Positions 34,001 to 42,243 of a stretch of 64,000 nucleotides of DNA are shown here, in pieces. The DNA is taken from contig NZ_CP081870.1 in NCBI RefSeq assembly GCF_022170785.1, forward strand, positions 3,212,001 through 3,276,000, in the 5' to 3' direction. A program made the position numbers and the translations under genes. Positions within the stretch are counted from its first letter, which is position 1, and the number at the start of each line of letters is the position of its first letter. The notes under the pieces are model-generated. The model worked only from the letters and a program-made list of their open reading frames with translations, was not told the origin of the DNA and did no database searches. The DNA comes from Rossellomorea marisflavi. Lineage in GTDB: Bacteria > Bacillota > Bacilli > Bacillales > Bacillaceae_B.

Positions 34001-35545
34001 TTATAGAGTTTCAGATGTTGTTTTCGCTTGTAGATGAAGCAAGAGATAGTCAGGGCCGCCTGCTTTTGAATCCGTACCGGACATATTGAATCCTCCGAAC
34101 GGCTGGTATCCGACGATGGCACCTGTACAACCGCGGTTGAAGTAAAGGTTACCGACGTGGAAGTCCTCTCGTGCCTGTTCGATTTTCTCACGGTTGTTCG
34201 TGATGACCGCTCCAGTCAATCCGTAATCCGTGTTGTTCGCGATCTCAAGGGCATGATCGAAATCCTTCGCCTTGGAGAAGGCTACGACCGGTCCGAAGAT
34301 TTCTTCCTGCATGAGTCGTGCATCAGGAGCAAGGTCGGCAAAGATCGTTGGTTTGACGAAATAGCCTTTCGAGTTGTCTCCCTCGCCTCCGACCATGAGT
34401 TTTCCTTCTTCCTTACCGATTTCGATGTAGCTCATGATCTTATCGAATGATGCTTGATCGATGACCGGCCCCATGAAGTGATCCTGGTCGACAGGGTTTC
34501 CGACTGTAAGTTCCTTCGTCAATTCAACCGCACGTTCCAGCACCTGATCGTATACATCTTCCACGACGACGGCACGTGAACAAGCCGAGCATTTTTGACC
34601 GGAGAATCCGAAGGCAGATGCGACGATGGATTTAGCCGCTAGTTCGATATCGCCTTCTGAATCGACGACGATCGTATCTTTTCCGCCCATTTCAGCGATC
34701 ACGCGCTTCAGCCATTTCTGACCAGGGTGGACTTTTGCAGCCCTTTCGTAGATGCGGATCCCGACATCACGTGATCCCGTGAAGGAGATGAAACGTGTTT
34801 TCGGGTGGTCTACGAGGTAATCCCCGACTTCAGCACCGCTTCCAGGGATATAGTTGATGACGCCTTTTGGAAGTCCGGCCTCTTCAAGTACTTCGATGAA
34901 TTTAGCCGCAACGACAGCTGTCGTGGATGCAGGCTTCAACAATACGGTATTCCCTGTCACGATGGCAGCCACCGCCGTACCGGCCATGATGGCAAACGCG
35001 AAGTTCCAAGGAGAGATGACAACACCCACTCCCAGAGGGATATAGTTGAACTGGTTGTATTCACCAGGACGGCTTTCCACAGGGAATCCATCTTTCAGGC
35101 GCAGCATCTGGCGTGCATAATACTCCATGAAATCAATCGCTTCAGCCGTATCGGCATCCGCTTCATTCCACGGTTTACCCGCTTCTTTTGTCAGAAGGGC
35201 TGAGAATTCATGCTTGCGGCGGCGTACGATGGCAGAGGCACGGAACAGGATATCTGCACGTGTTTCCGGTTTCACTTTCCGCCAGGTCTGGAATGTATCA
35301 TATGCTACGTTCATTGCTTTTTCTGCGAGTTCCTGATCGGCTTTTGATACATTTCCGATCAGTTCTTTATGGTCTGCAGGATTGACTGACACCAATTTTG
35401 CATCAGTAGTCACTCGCTCCCCGCCGATAATCAGGGGATAGTCTTGTCCAAGATAGGCTTCAACTGTTTTTAAGCCTTCTTTATACGCTTTTTGGTTTTC
35501 TTTGTTCGAGAAGTCTGTGAATGGTTCATGCTTGTAAGGAATCAT
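34001..35545 (-). CDS. rocA: 1-pyrroline-5-carboxylate dehydrogenase
   Basis: Oxidises glutamate semialdehyde/P5C to glutamate with NAD. The 514-residue product shows the P5CDH form of the aldehyde dehydrogenase fold: [22 protein letters not shown] near 170, [18 protein letters not shown] near 248, the base Glu in [14 protein letters not shown] near 285, and the catalytic Cys in [13 protein letters not shown] near 318. The C-terminal [23 protein letters not shown] is characteristic of RocA/PutC. It could serve both arginine and proline breakdown, as no putB-type proline dehydrogenase lies nearby. Its promoter region is shared with the divergent rocR-like gene. Confidence 0.95.
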   Translation of the reverse strand: MIPYKHEPFTDFSNKENQKAYKEGLKTVEAYLGQDYPLIIGGERVTTDAKLVSVNPADHKELIGNVSKADQELAEKAMNVAYDTFQTWRKVKPETRADILFRASAIVRRRKHEFSALLTKEAGKPWNEADADTAEAIDFMEYYARQMLRLKDGFPVESRPGEYNQFNYIPLGVGVVISPWNFAFAIMAGTAVAAIVTGNTVLLKPASTTAVVAAKFIEVLEEAGLPKGVINYIPGSGAEVGDYLVDHPKTRFISFTGSRDVGIRIYERAAKVHPGQKWLKRVIAEMGGKDTIVVDSEGDIELAAKSIVASAFGFSGQKCSACSRAVVVEDVYDQVLERAVELTKELTVGNPVDQDHFMGPVIDQASFDKIMSYIEIGKEEGKLMVGGEGDNSKGYFVKPTIFADLAPDARLMQEEIFGPVVAFSKAKDFDHALEIANNTDYGLTGAVITNNREKIEQAREDFHVGNLYFNRGCTGAIVGYQPFGGFNMSGTDSKAGGPDYLLLHLQAKTTSETL

Positions 35546-35599
35546 ATGGGTGTTGCCCCCTTTTAAACAAAGATTTTTAGTGAGATCTCAGAGGGTTAC

Positions 35600-35660
35600 T
35601 GTCGCAAAACGCAAAAAATATTTGCATTCAGAAAACCCTTACACTTATAATAATGCAAAA
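35600..35660. promoter_or_regulatory. rocA/rocR intergenic control region: GCAAA half-sites and sigma-A promoter
   Basis: Plus strand: TTGCAT (35622-35627), 18-base spacer, TATAAT (35646-35651), a good sigma-A promoter for the rocR-like gene. Around it are several GCAAA half-sites: TCGCAAAACGCAAAAAATA followed by TTTGCATTC (an inverted pair), and ATGCAAAAGATGG further on. These are candidate operator sites. I see no -24/-12 (GG-N10-GC) element facing rocA. Confidence 0.5.
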
Positions 35661-35760
35661 GATGGTTGCTTTTTTCAAGAGTTTTTTGAAAAATTTTTAT
35701 TTTCAAAGTCACCTATGCGACTTGAAAGATAATGGAGTACCAATCGAAGGGGGATTCATC

Positions 35761-37110
35761 GTGCTCGAACGTGAGAAACGCCTATATATGTATGAAGTCG
35801 TGGCCCATCACCTCGAGTCAGGTGTCCACGTCATCGATTCGACCGGACGGACCGTGATTTACAATAGTAAAATGAGGGAAATCGAAGGCATGGAAGTCGA
35901 GGATGTATTGGATAAAAACCTCCTCGATGTCTTTCAATTTCACTCAGAAGAAGAAAGCACCCTTCTTCAGGTGCTCCACACAGGGACACCTACGCTGAAC
36001 GTGAAGCAAACCTATTTCAATAGCAATGGCGTGGAAATTACCACGATCAACGACACATATCCCATTCATTTGGAAGGGGAAATCATCGGTGCGGTTGAAA
36101 TTGCACGGGATGTGACAACATTGGAAAAAATGATGAAGGGCTATGTTCATACACGCCCGGTTCCTCCAGCCTTTCATCGCATCGTGGGGTCGCATCCCCG
36201 AATTCAGGAAGCGCTCTCCGCTGGGAAGAAAGCCGCCCTGTCCACGACTCCAATCCTCATTTGTGGGGAAATCGGTACGGGTAAGGAAATGTTGGCACGA
36301 AGCATCCACTGTGATGGCATACGGAAGGATGCTCCTTTCATCAAGCAGGATTGTTCGTCCATGCCTGGTGAAGATCTATCGATGATCCTTTTTGGTACCG
36401 GTTTCAAAGACGGGGTCATGAACGAAGCCGCAGGTGGGTCGATCTTATTCGATGAACTGAATGCCATGCCCATCCACGTGCAAGAACAATTACTCGACCT
36501 GATGGACAGGAGTTCAATACCTGATGTCCGCCTCATGGCCACGGTCAATGAAGATCCGATCGACGCGGTGGCAGAGGGCAGGCTGTTGAAGGAACTGTAC
36601 TATCGGTTCAGTTCGGCCTCCTTCTTCATCCCTCCTCTCAGGAACAGGCTGGATGATCTGCAGGAGCTTGTACCGAGCTTCCTGGATCGATTCAATCACC
36701 ACTATGCCAGGAACGTCACAGGCATTTCCCAAGAGGTTGAGGAGACGTTCCGTCAATACGACTGGCCCGGGAACGTGAGGGAACTCGAGCACGTGCTGGA
36801 AGGAGCGTATCAGCTCATCGGCTCCCATAAGGTAATCGGATTCAATCACCTCCCATTCGGCTTCCGGCAGCGGATCCATCATTCTCCTGTCGCCGACATC
36901 CACCAGGGCGACTCCGATTTCCTCCACCAGTCAGGAAGCGAACCTAAACCCCTTGAGGTCTTCATGGAAGAAGCTGAGACATACTATATTCAAAAAGCCA
37001 TGAAGCATCACCAATTCAATGTCACCAAGACCGCCAAGGCACTCGGGATGAGCAGGCAGAATCTCCAGTACAGAATCCGCAAATATGGCATCGAGCGCGG
37101 GGGATATTGA
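35761..37110 (+). CDS. rocR: RocR-like PAS/AAA+/Fis activator lacking the sigma-54 contact loops
   Basis: A 449-residue regulator with the order PAS (about 10-120, VHVIDSTGRTVIYNSKMREIEG), AAA+ (about 140-370) and Fis-type helix-turn-helix (about 419-443, NVTKTAKALGMSRQNLQYRI). It aligns through its length with B. subtilis RocR, activator of the roc genes with sigma-54. Walker A (GEIGTGKE, 169-176) and Walker B (SILFDEL, 227-233) are kept. But after LFGT, where RocR has KKGAFTGAVDQPGLFEQ, this protein has only GFKDGVMNE, and the second loop (RRIGDTKDTPI in RocR) is also gone (SSIPDVRL). So it may act without sigma-54. The GTG start follows AAGGGGG at seven bases. It is divergent from rocA. 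Confidence 0.85.
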   Translation: MLEREKRLYMYEVVAHHLESGVHVIDSTGRTVIYNSKMREIEGMEVEDVLDKNLLDVFQFHSEEESTLLQVLHTGTPTLNVKQTYFNSNGVEITTINDTYPIHLEGEIIGAVEIARDVTTLEKMMKGYVHTRPVPPAFHRIVGSHPRIQEALSAGKKAALSTTPILICGEIGTGKEMLARSIHCDGIRKDAPFIKQDCSSMPGEDLSMILFGTGFKDGVMNEAAGGSILFDELNAMPIHVQEQLLDLMDRSSIPDVRLMATVNEDPIDAVAEGRLLKELYYRFSSASFFIPPLRNRLDDLQELVPSFLDRFNHHYARNVTGISQEVEETFRQYDWPGNVRELEHVLEGAYQLIGSHKVIGFNHLPFGFRQRIHHSPVADIHQGDSDFLHQSGSEPKPLEVFMEEAETYYIQKAMKHHQFNVTKTAKALGMSRQNLQYRIRKYGIERGGY

Positions 37111-37161
37111 ATTCTTACGTGAAAAATATGAGGATCGGACAATGTGTTTTAGCCATAAGGA

Positions 37162-37205
37162 AACCCGGATTCCTTTGTCTCAAATAAGGCAAATGAATCC
37201 GGGTT
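37162..37205. terminator. Terminator after rocR, also behind the katA unit
   Basis: Perfect 11-base arms AACCCGGATTC (37162-37172) and GAATCCGGGTT (37195-37205) with a 22-base loop, followed by ATTATG on the plus strand. Confidence 0.75.
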
Positions 37206-37206
37206 A

Positions 37207-37284
37207 TTATGTTGTTTGTGGAAAGCGTAGTCTTGCACGGAAATCATGAGCGTATTTAGATCCGACACTGATCGTGTTGGTCAT
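37207..37284 (-). CDS. Possible 25-residue peptide downstream of katA
   Basis: A minus-strand frame of 25 codons (product begins MTNTISVGSKYAHDF, ends FPQTT) starts 27 bases after the katA stop. A strong AGAGGGGG sequence stands six bases before its ATG. The codons lie in the 3' part of a dispersed intergenic repeat (a second copy is near 53.3 kb), and the other copy has no ribosome binding site and a different reading. So this may be a chance frame inside the repeat or a small peptide that arose from it. It would be co-transcribed with katA and ends at the terminator. Confidence 0.3.
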   Translation of the reverse strand: MTNTISVGSKYAHDFRARLRFPQTT

Positions 37285-37286
37285 TA
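37219..37286. repeat. 3' fragment of a dispersed Bacillaceae intergenic repeat
   Basis: GGAAAGCGTAGTCTTGCACG followed by GAAATCATGAGCG, and further on ACTGATCGTGTTGGTCAT, match the right-hand end of the element at 53205-53360 (AGTCTTGTACGGATATCATG, ACTGATATTGTTCGTCAT). The left half is missing here. Confidence 0.7.
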
Positions 37287-37310
37287 AATACCCCCTCTTT
37301 CGTTTTAGCT

Positions 37311-38771
37311 TTATTGCATATGTTGAAGGTATGGGGTGAGATCGACCCCGATTTCTTTCGAAAGTTCTTTCCCCAATTCCGCATCGGCTCGGAAGAAGTT
37401 GCAGACTGCACGCAAGGCAATGCGCGTATCGATTCCTGCCAGTTCACTTGAAATGTTTTTGACCACCTGGGCTTTCACTTCATCTGGGTAGCTCCTAAAA
37501 ATGTCTCCTGCCTGACCAAAATCATCGGTTTTACGGATCTTGATCCTACCTCTTTCACCAGTGACTGGTTGATGAATCTCTTCATACCCCGGTACTTCCT
37601 CAGGTTCCCCTGAAAAGCTGTTCGGTTCATAGTTCACCGGACTCTTCTGCTGCTTGAACGGCATCCCGCCATCCCGCTGGTTATTGGCTACCTGTGCGAA
37701 TGGACAGTTGATTGGAAGCTGAAGATAATTGGCTCCGATCCGGTAGCGCTGGGTATCGGAATAAGAGAATAATCTTCCCTGCAGCAGTTTATCTTCAGAA
37801 GGAAGCATCCCATTGACCAATACACCCGGGTTGAATCCGGCGGACTCAGTCTCCGCAAATACATTTTCAGGATTCTGGTTGAGGATCATCGTCCCGACAA
37901 AGTGGGCAGGAATATCCTCTTCCGGCCAGTCCTTTGTAGCATCCAGAGGATCGTATGAGAAAGAATCAAGTTCCATCGGATCAAGGATCTGGACGTACAG
38001 ATCCCATTCAGGATAATTCCCTTCCTCAATGGCCTCATAGAGGTCCCTGCTTGCATGGTTGAAGTCCTTACCCTGGATCTCAGCTGCTTCCTCTGCAGAC
38101 AGGTTTCGGACCCCCGCCTTCGGCTTCCACCTCAACTTCACATAAACCGTATTCCCAGCCGCATTCACCCATTTGAATGCATGCACACTCGACCCCCGCA
38201 TTTGGCGATAGTTTGCAGGAATCCCTTCATCGGTGTACAGATGAAGGAGCATATTCGTCGACTCCGGTGACAGGGTCATGAAGTCCCAGTAGCGCTCAGG
38301 TTCCTGAATATTCGTCTGCGGATTCGGTTTAAGGGCATGAACCATATCCGGGAACTTCATCGCATCGCGGATGAAGAAGACAGGCAGATTATTGCCGACA
38401 AAATCCCAGTTTCCTTCTTCGGTGTAGAACTTAACTGAAAATCCCCGGGGATCACGCAGCGTTTCCGGAGAGTGCTGACCATGGATCACAGTCGAAAAGC
38501 GGGCAAATACCGGCGTTTCCTTCCCTTCCTCCTGAAGGAAGGCAGCTTTAGTATACTTCTTCATACTATTTTTCGTGACGAAAACCCCATGGGCCCCCGC
38601 TCCCCTCGCATGGACCACCCGCTCCGGAACCCGTTCCCGGTCGAAATGCGCCAATTTCTCAATTAGTTGATAATCTTCGAGAAGAGTAGGTCCATTACTT
38701 CCAGCCGTTAACGAGTTTTGATTGTCTCCAATAGGGGCTCCTTGATTCGTTGACAGTTTTTGATTTTTCAT
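37311..38771 (-). CDS. katA: Vegetative heme catalase KatA
   Basis: Monofunctional heme catalase decomposing H2O2. The 486-residue protein is a small-subunit clade 3 type, as in B. subtilis KatA. The distal catalytic His is in RVVHARGAGAHGVF near 56, the Asn in GNWDFVGNNLPVFF near 128, and the proximal heme-ligand Tyr in RLFSYSDTQRYRIG near 338. AAAAGAGG precedes the ATG. Two PerR boxes lie directly upstream, so induction by peroxide through PerR is expected. The gene is followed by a small frame with a good ribosome binding site and then a terminator. Confidence 0.97.
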   Translation of the reverse strand: MKNQKLSTNQGAPIGDNQNSLTAGSNGPTLLEDYQLIEKLAHFDRERVPERVVHARGAGAHGVFVTKNSMKKYTKAAFLQEEGKETPVFARFSTVIHGQHSPETLRDPRGFSVKFYTEEGNWDFVGNNLPVFFIRDAMKFPDMVHALKPNPQTNIQEPERYWDFMTLSPESTNMLLHLYTDEGIPANYRQMRGSSVHAFKWVNAAGNTVYVKLRWKPKAGVRNLSAEEAAEIQGKDFNHASRDLYEAIEEGNYPEWDLYVQILDPMELDSFSYDPLDATKDWPEEDIPAHFVGTMILNQNPENVFAETESAGFNPGVLVNGMLPSEDKLLQGRLFSYSDTQRYRIGANYLQLPINCPFAQVANNQRDGGMPFKQQKSPVNYEPNSFSGEPEEVPGYEEIHQPVTGERGRIKIRKTDDFGQAGDIFRSYPDEVKAQVVKNISSELAGIDTRIALRAVCNFFRADAELGKELSKEIGVDLTPYLQHMQ

Positions 38772-38788
38772 ACGAACACCTCTTTTAT

Positions 38789-38803
38789 TTATAATAATTA
38801 TTA
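38789..38803. promoter_or_regulatory. PerR box 1 of katA
   Basis: TTATAATAATTATTA matches the PerR/Fur consensus TTATAATNATTATAA at 14 of 15 positions (the N position counted as matching). It lies 18 bases before the katA start. Confidence 0.8.
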
Positions 38804-38853
38804 TTAAAGTATAGTTTTATTCTATCGATTTCACACTCGTTGTCAACAACTAT

Positions 38854-38868
38854 TTATAATTATTATAA
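38854..38868. promoter_or_regulatory. PerR box 2 of katA
   Basis: TTATAATTATTATAA is a perfect match to the PerR box. Centre-to-centre distance from box 1 is 65 bases, so the pair could flank the promoter. Confidence 0.88.
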
Positions 38869-38888
38869 AATGATAACTTTTAAAATCA

Positions 38889-38922
38889 ACAAAAAAAGAG
38901 ACAACATCGTCCGTTGTCTCTT
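38889..38922 (-). terminator. Terminator of the aldehyde dehydrogenase/DUF779 operon
   Basis: AAGAGACAAC and GTTGTCTCTT arms with a seven-base loop; T7 follows on the minus strand. Confidence 0.85.
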
Positions 38923-38957
38923 ACACTCTATTCTCGCGCTCTATGAAATAGAACACA

Positions 38958-39281
38958 TTATTTTTTCAGAGAGGAAGTGGTGACAAATCTGACCCCGATA
39001 GCGGATTCCAAGGAAAACATGCCACCCCTCCCCTCTTTCACATCCAAAAGGATATCAAAGGCCTTCCAGTACTCATATTGCTCCCGACTCATATAGAACG
39101 GCGCCTGAGAAACGGTACCAACAAGCACATCCCCATCACCGATGAGGAGGTCTCCCTCTTCCAGGCAGATCGGGGCGCTGCCATCACAGCATCCACCTGA
39201 TTGATGAAAGAGGAGAGGACCATGCTTTTCCCGCAGTTTCTTGATCACGCCATCCGCTGCGTCCGTAGCAGAGACTGACAT
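38958..39281 (-). CDS. DUF779 protein, aldehyde dehydrogenase partner
   Basis: A 107-residue protein of the DUF779 family. The family is almost always encoded beside an acetaldehyde dehydrogenase, as here, but its role is unproven; an accessory or maturation function is likely. Conserved features seen are LLFHQSGGCCDGSAPICLEEGDLLIG near residues 24-50, with a Cys pair and a third Cys that could bind metal, and FYMSREQYEYWKAFDILLDVKEGRGGMFSLESAIGVRF. The ATG follows the upstream stop by one base (TAAAATG), indicating tight translational coupling. Confidence 0.9.
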   Translation of the reverse strand: MSVSATDAADGVIKKLREKHGPLLFHQSGGCCDGSAPICLEEGDLLIGDGDVLVGTVSQAPFYMSREQYEYWKAFDILLDVKEGRGGMFSLESAIGVRFVTTSSLKK

Positions 39282-39282
39282 T

Positions 39283-40803
39283 TTAGAAGAAACCTAGTTT
39301 CTTCGGACTGTAGCTGACAAGGAGATTCTTCGTCTGCTGGTAGTGGGAGAGCATCATCTTATGGGTTTCCCGTCCGATTCCGGACATTTTGTATCCACCG
39401 AAAGCCGCATGGGCAGGGTACTGGTGGTAACAGTTCGTCCATACGCGCCCAGCCTGGATATCCCTTCCGAAGCGGTAGGCCGTGTTCATATCCCTCGACC
39501 ACACACCGGCCCCAAGTCCATAAAGGGTATCATTGGCGATCTCCAGCGCTTCTTCTTTCGTCTTGAATGTGGTCACGGAAACGACGGGTCCAAAGATTTC
39601 TTCCTGGAACACCCGCATATCGTTTGTTCCTTTGAAGATCGTCGGTTGGACATAGAAGCCCGTCCCGTGATCACCGTCAAGCTTGTTCTGTTCTCCGCCG
39701 ATCAACACCTCGGCACCTTCGTCTTTCCCGATTTGAATGTAAGAAAGGATTTTGTCGAGCTGCTCTTGGGAGGCCTGTGCTCCGAGCATCGTATCCGTAT
39801 CAAGGGGATTCCCCTGCTTGATTTGTTTGACCCGTTCGATGGCGCGCTCTATGAATTTATCATAAATGGATTCCTGGACCAGGGCCCTTGAAGGACAGGT
39901 ACATACTTCCCCCTGATTCAGCGCGAACATGACAAAGCCTTCCACCGCTTTATCAAGGAAGTCGTCATCCTGGTCCATCACGTCCTCGAAGAAGATATTC
40001 GGGGATTTGCCGCCCAGTTCAAGTGTGACAGGGATGAGGTTTTGAGAAGCATACTGCATAATCAACCTTCCCGTCGTTGTCTCACCTGTGAACGCCACTT
40101 TACCGACACGCTTGCTTTGAGCCAGTGGTTTACCAGCTTCAAGTCCAAAGCCTTGAACCACATTCAAGACGCCCTTCGGAAGAATATCCTTGATGAGATC
40201 CATCAGGACCATGATCGAAGCAGGCGTTTGCTCGGCCGGTTTCAGGACAATACAGTTCCCAGCGGCTAATGCCGGTGCGATCTTCCACGTGGCCATGAGG
40301 AGAGGGAAGTTCCATGGGATAATCTGTGCGACGACCCCGATCGGCTCATGAAAATGGTAGGATACAGTATCTTCATCGATTTCACCGATTGTACCTTCCT
40401 GCCCCCGGATACACCCGGCAAAATACCTGAAGTGATCGATGGCAAGGGGAAGATCCGCAGCCAGCGTCTCACGCACAGGCTTTCCGTTATCCCACGTCTC
40501 TGCCACTGCCAGCATTTCAAGGTTTTCTTCCATCCGGTCGGCAATTTTATTAAGGACGGACGCCCTTTCGGCAACAGTCGTTTTTCCCCAAGCGTCTTTA
40601 GCAGCATGAGCGGCATCAAGGGCCTTTTCCACATCTTCCTTATTGGAGCGTGCAATCCGGGTGAAGACCTTCCCTGTCACCGGCGATACATTATCAAAGT
40701 ACTCACCGCTTACAGGCGGTACGAATTCCCCTCCGATAAAGTTTTCGTACTGATCCTTGAACGACACCTTCGAGCCTTCAGTATTCGGGTTTTGATACAG
40801 CAT
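39283..40803 (-). CDS. exaC: Acetaldehyde dehydrogenase (ExaC/AcoD type)
   Basis: A 506-residue NAD-dependent aldehyde dehydrogenase of the acetaldehyde dehydrogenase II group used in ethanol and acetoin breakdown. Motifs are [23 protein letters not shown] near 165, [16 protein letters not shown] near 240, the base Glu in [12 protein letters not shown] near 262, and the catalytic Cys in [14 protein letters not shown] near 302. The C-terminal [28 protein letters not shown] is typical. A strong AAAGGAGG precedes the ATG, and a cre-like box lies upstream. It forms an operon with DUF779. The name is by resemblance; the true substrate could be another short aldehyde. Confidence 0.88.
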   Translation of the reverse strand: MLYQNPNTEGSKVSFKDQYENFIGGEFVPPVSGEYFDNVSPVTGKVFTRIARSNKEDVEKALDAAHAAKDAWGKTTVAERASVLNKIADRMEENLEMLAVAETWDNGKPVRETLAADLPLAIDHFRYFAGCIRGQEGTIGEIDEDTVSYHFHEPIGVVAQIIPWNFPLLMATWKIAPALAAGNCIVLKPAEQTPASIMVLMDLIKDILPKGVLNVVQGFGLEAGKPLAQSKRVGKVAFTGETTTGRLIMQYASQNLIPVTLELGGKSPNIFFEDVMDQDDDFLDKAVEGFVMFALNQGEVCTCPSRALVQESIYDKFIERAIERVKQIKQGNPLDTDTMLGAQASQEQLDKILSYIQIGKDEGAEVLIGGEQNKLDGDHGTGFYVQPTIFKGTNDMRVFQEEIFGPVVSVTTFKTKEEALEIANDTLYGLGAGVWSRDMNTAYRFGRDIQAGRVWTNCYHQYPAHAAFGGYKMSGIGRETHKMMLSHYQQTKNLLVSYSPKKLGFF

Positions 40804-40839
40804 TCGACATCCTCCTTTATTTATGTATATTCCTACTAA

Positions 40840-40853
40840 ATAAAGCGCTTACA
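40840..40853 (-). promoter_or_regulatory. cre-like box before the acetaldehyde dehydrogenase gene
   Basis: Minus-strand TGTAAGCGCTTTAT matches the cre consensus at 12 of 14 positions and shares its TGTAAGCGCTTTA core with the box before the GH32 gene. It sits 37 bases before the start codon. Confidence 0.6.
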
Positions 40854-40932
40854 TTCCAATTATACTAGAGACCCTTCGTTTGCCACAAGTATATTAACTC
40901 ATTATTCTATATTTTCAAACATATTAAGACAA

Positions 40933-40957
40933 ATAAAAAAAGCGGCCTTAGCCGCTT
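40933..40957 (-). terminator. Terminator of yugI
   Basis: AAGCGGC-TAAG-GCCGCTT and a T7 run on the minus strand, nine bases after the stop. Confidence 0.85.
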
Positions 40958-40965
40958 CTTTTGTC

Positions 40966-41370
40966 TTACTTCTTGATTAGATCTTCGCGTTTTGATTGCT
41001 CGATCCACTCTTCAAGTTTGTCTTTAAGAGTATTGAAGCCTGCAGGAGTTGTTTCTTCAGCTGCTGCCGGTTTCACACTTCCTTGACGACGTGGTTTCTT
41101 CGCTGCTGCCGGTTGTTCTGCAGGAGCTTCTTGAGTTGCGCGGATTGAAAGGCTGATTTTCCCTTTCGCTTCGTCAACAGAAAGAACTTTCACTTGAACT
41201 TCATCACCAACAGAAAGGTGCTCATTTACGTCTTTAACAAATCCGTGAGTGATTTCTGAAATGTGGACAAGTCCTTGTGTTTCTTCATCTAAAGCAACAA
41301 ACGCACCGTAAGGTTGGATTCCTGTAACTTTACCAGTTACAACTGATCCTGTTTCGAATTTTGTAGTCAT
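40966..41370 (-). CDS. yugI: S1-domain RNA-binding protein, general stress protein 13
   Basis: A 134-residue protein with one S1 RNA-binding domain (residues 6-76: GSVVTGKVTGIQPYGAFVALDEETQGLVHISEI, then KVLSVDEAKGKISLSIR) and a basic, Ala/Pro-rich linker (AAAKKPRRQGSVK). A C-terminal helix (FNTLKDKLEEWIEQSKREDLIKK) follows. This matches B. subtilis YugI/GSP13, a ribosome-associated general stress protein. It is transcribed alone. The position before the alaT region follows B. subtilis order. Confidence 0.93.
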   Translation of the reverse strand: MTTKFETGSVVTGKVTGIQPYGAFVALDEETQGLVHISEITHGFVKDVNEHLSVGDEVQVKVLSVDEAKGKISLSIRATQEAPAEQPAAAKKPRRQGSVKPAAAEETTPAGFNTLKDKLEEWIEQSKREDLIKK

Positions 41371-41590
41371 GGTAACACTCCTAGTATATATATTATTTTC
41401 TCTTTTACACGCAATTGTAGATTATATCACAGTTTTTTGATTTCCGCAAAGTTAATTTCACCGTTCCATTGCAGATCAACCTACAATTGCACTCTCATTA
41501 TGTAGGCTTCCCATACCGATCAATAAATAAAACCTCTTCTGATCAATCTTTATTTATCTAGTATGAAGAAAAGTCTTACAAATGAGCAAA

Positions 41591-41620
41591 CGAAAAAACC
41601 CGGGCCATTGGCCTCGGGTT
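41591..41620 (-). terminator. Terminator of the 41629-41907 gene
   Basis: On the minus strand AACCCGAGGCC-AAT-GGCCCGGGTT with one bulged A, then a T run. Confidence 0.75.
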
Positions 41621-41628
41621 CCGTTTCA

Positions 41629-41907
41629 TTATGACTTGATAAGCCTTTTTTCACGTTGCTTCCGAAGATAAGGTGTCGCGTAGAGATAAAATGCAGCAAG
41701 GTGGGCAAATGCAAAGTTCGCAACGAGCAAGCTCCATAGCGTAACATGTCCCCAGCCTCCGAGTTCAGGCACAACGACGTAGTAGATGAATGCACCCCAC
41801 AGGGCGATGACGAACGGAATATGGGCCACTGCCCACTTTCGGTGTTCTATCCAGAGAAAAAGAGGCGTGGCGGTTGCAATAAATAGGTAAACCATGAATA
41901 CATCCAT
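41629..41907 (-). CDS. Small three-helix membrane protein, unknown function
   Basis: A 92-residue product with three hydrophobic segments at about 3-18, 28-48 and 58-78 and a basic C-terminus (YLRKQREKRLIKS). The start at 41907 is set by GGAGG eight bases upstream; an ATG at 41922 lacks spacing. No family recognised. A cre-like sequence (minus-strand TGAAAGCGTTTCCT, 12 of 14) lies about 25 bases upstream. Its own terminator supports expression. Confidence 0.65.
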   Translation of the reverse strand: MDVFMVYLFIATATPLFLWIEHRKWAVAHIPFVIALWGAFIYYVVVPELGGWGHVTLWSLLVANFAFAHLAAFYLYATPYLRKQREKRLIKS

Positions 41908-42243
41908 TTTGATAACCTCCATTCATATTTTAAGGAAACGCTTTCAATTTTGTCGAAAAAAAGTCTAATTTGTGAACGTTTTGTTACAATTAGTATACTA
42001 CAAACAGATGAAATTTCCACCCCAAAAACCTGATTTTTTTAAAATTTTCAATAATTTAGTGAAAAAGTTATAGGTTGAAACGTTTTCATCCATAATAAGT
42101 GGAGATACACCCATATTTTATCCACTTTTATGTCAGTTAAACCCAGATCACTTATAAATTGAAAATTTCAAAATCCAGTGTACATAGGTATGAAAACATA
42201 GTACGATTGAAAAATCTTATTTTTTTGAAAGGAGGAGCTGTAA
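41908..42243. other. Divergent promoter region before the NSS transporter
   Basis: AT-rich sequence of 336 bases between divergent genes. It contains the cre-like site of the left gene (about 41934-41947), a palindromic TTGAAACGTTTTCAT at about 42075-42089 that is one base short of a cre box, and the AAAGGAGG site before the transporter. No gene seen. Confidence 0.45.

Noticed and set aside
42075-42089. cre box before the NSS transporter
   Set aside because: TTGAAACGTTTTCAT is palindromic but one base shorter than the cre spacing; the best alignment matches only 12 of 14 positions.
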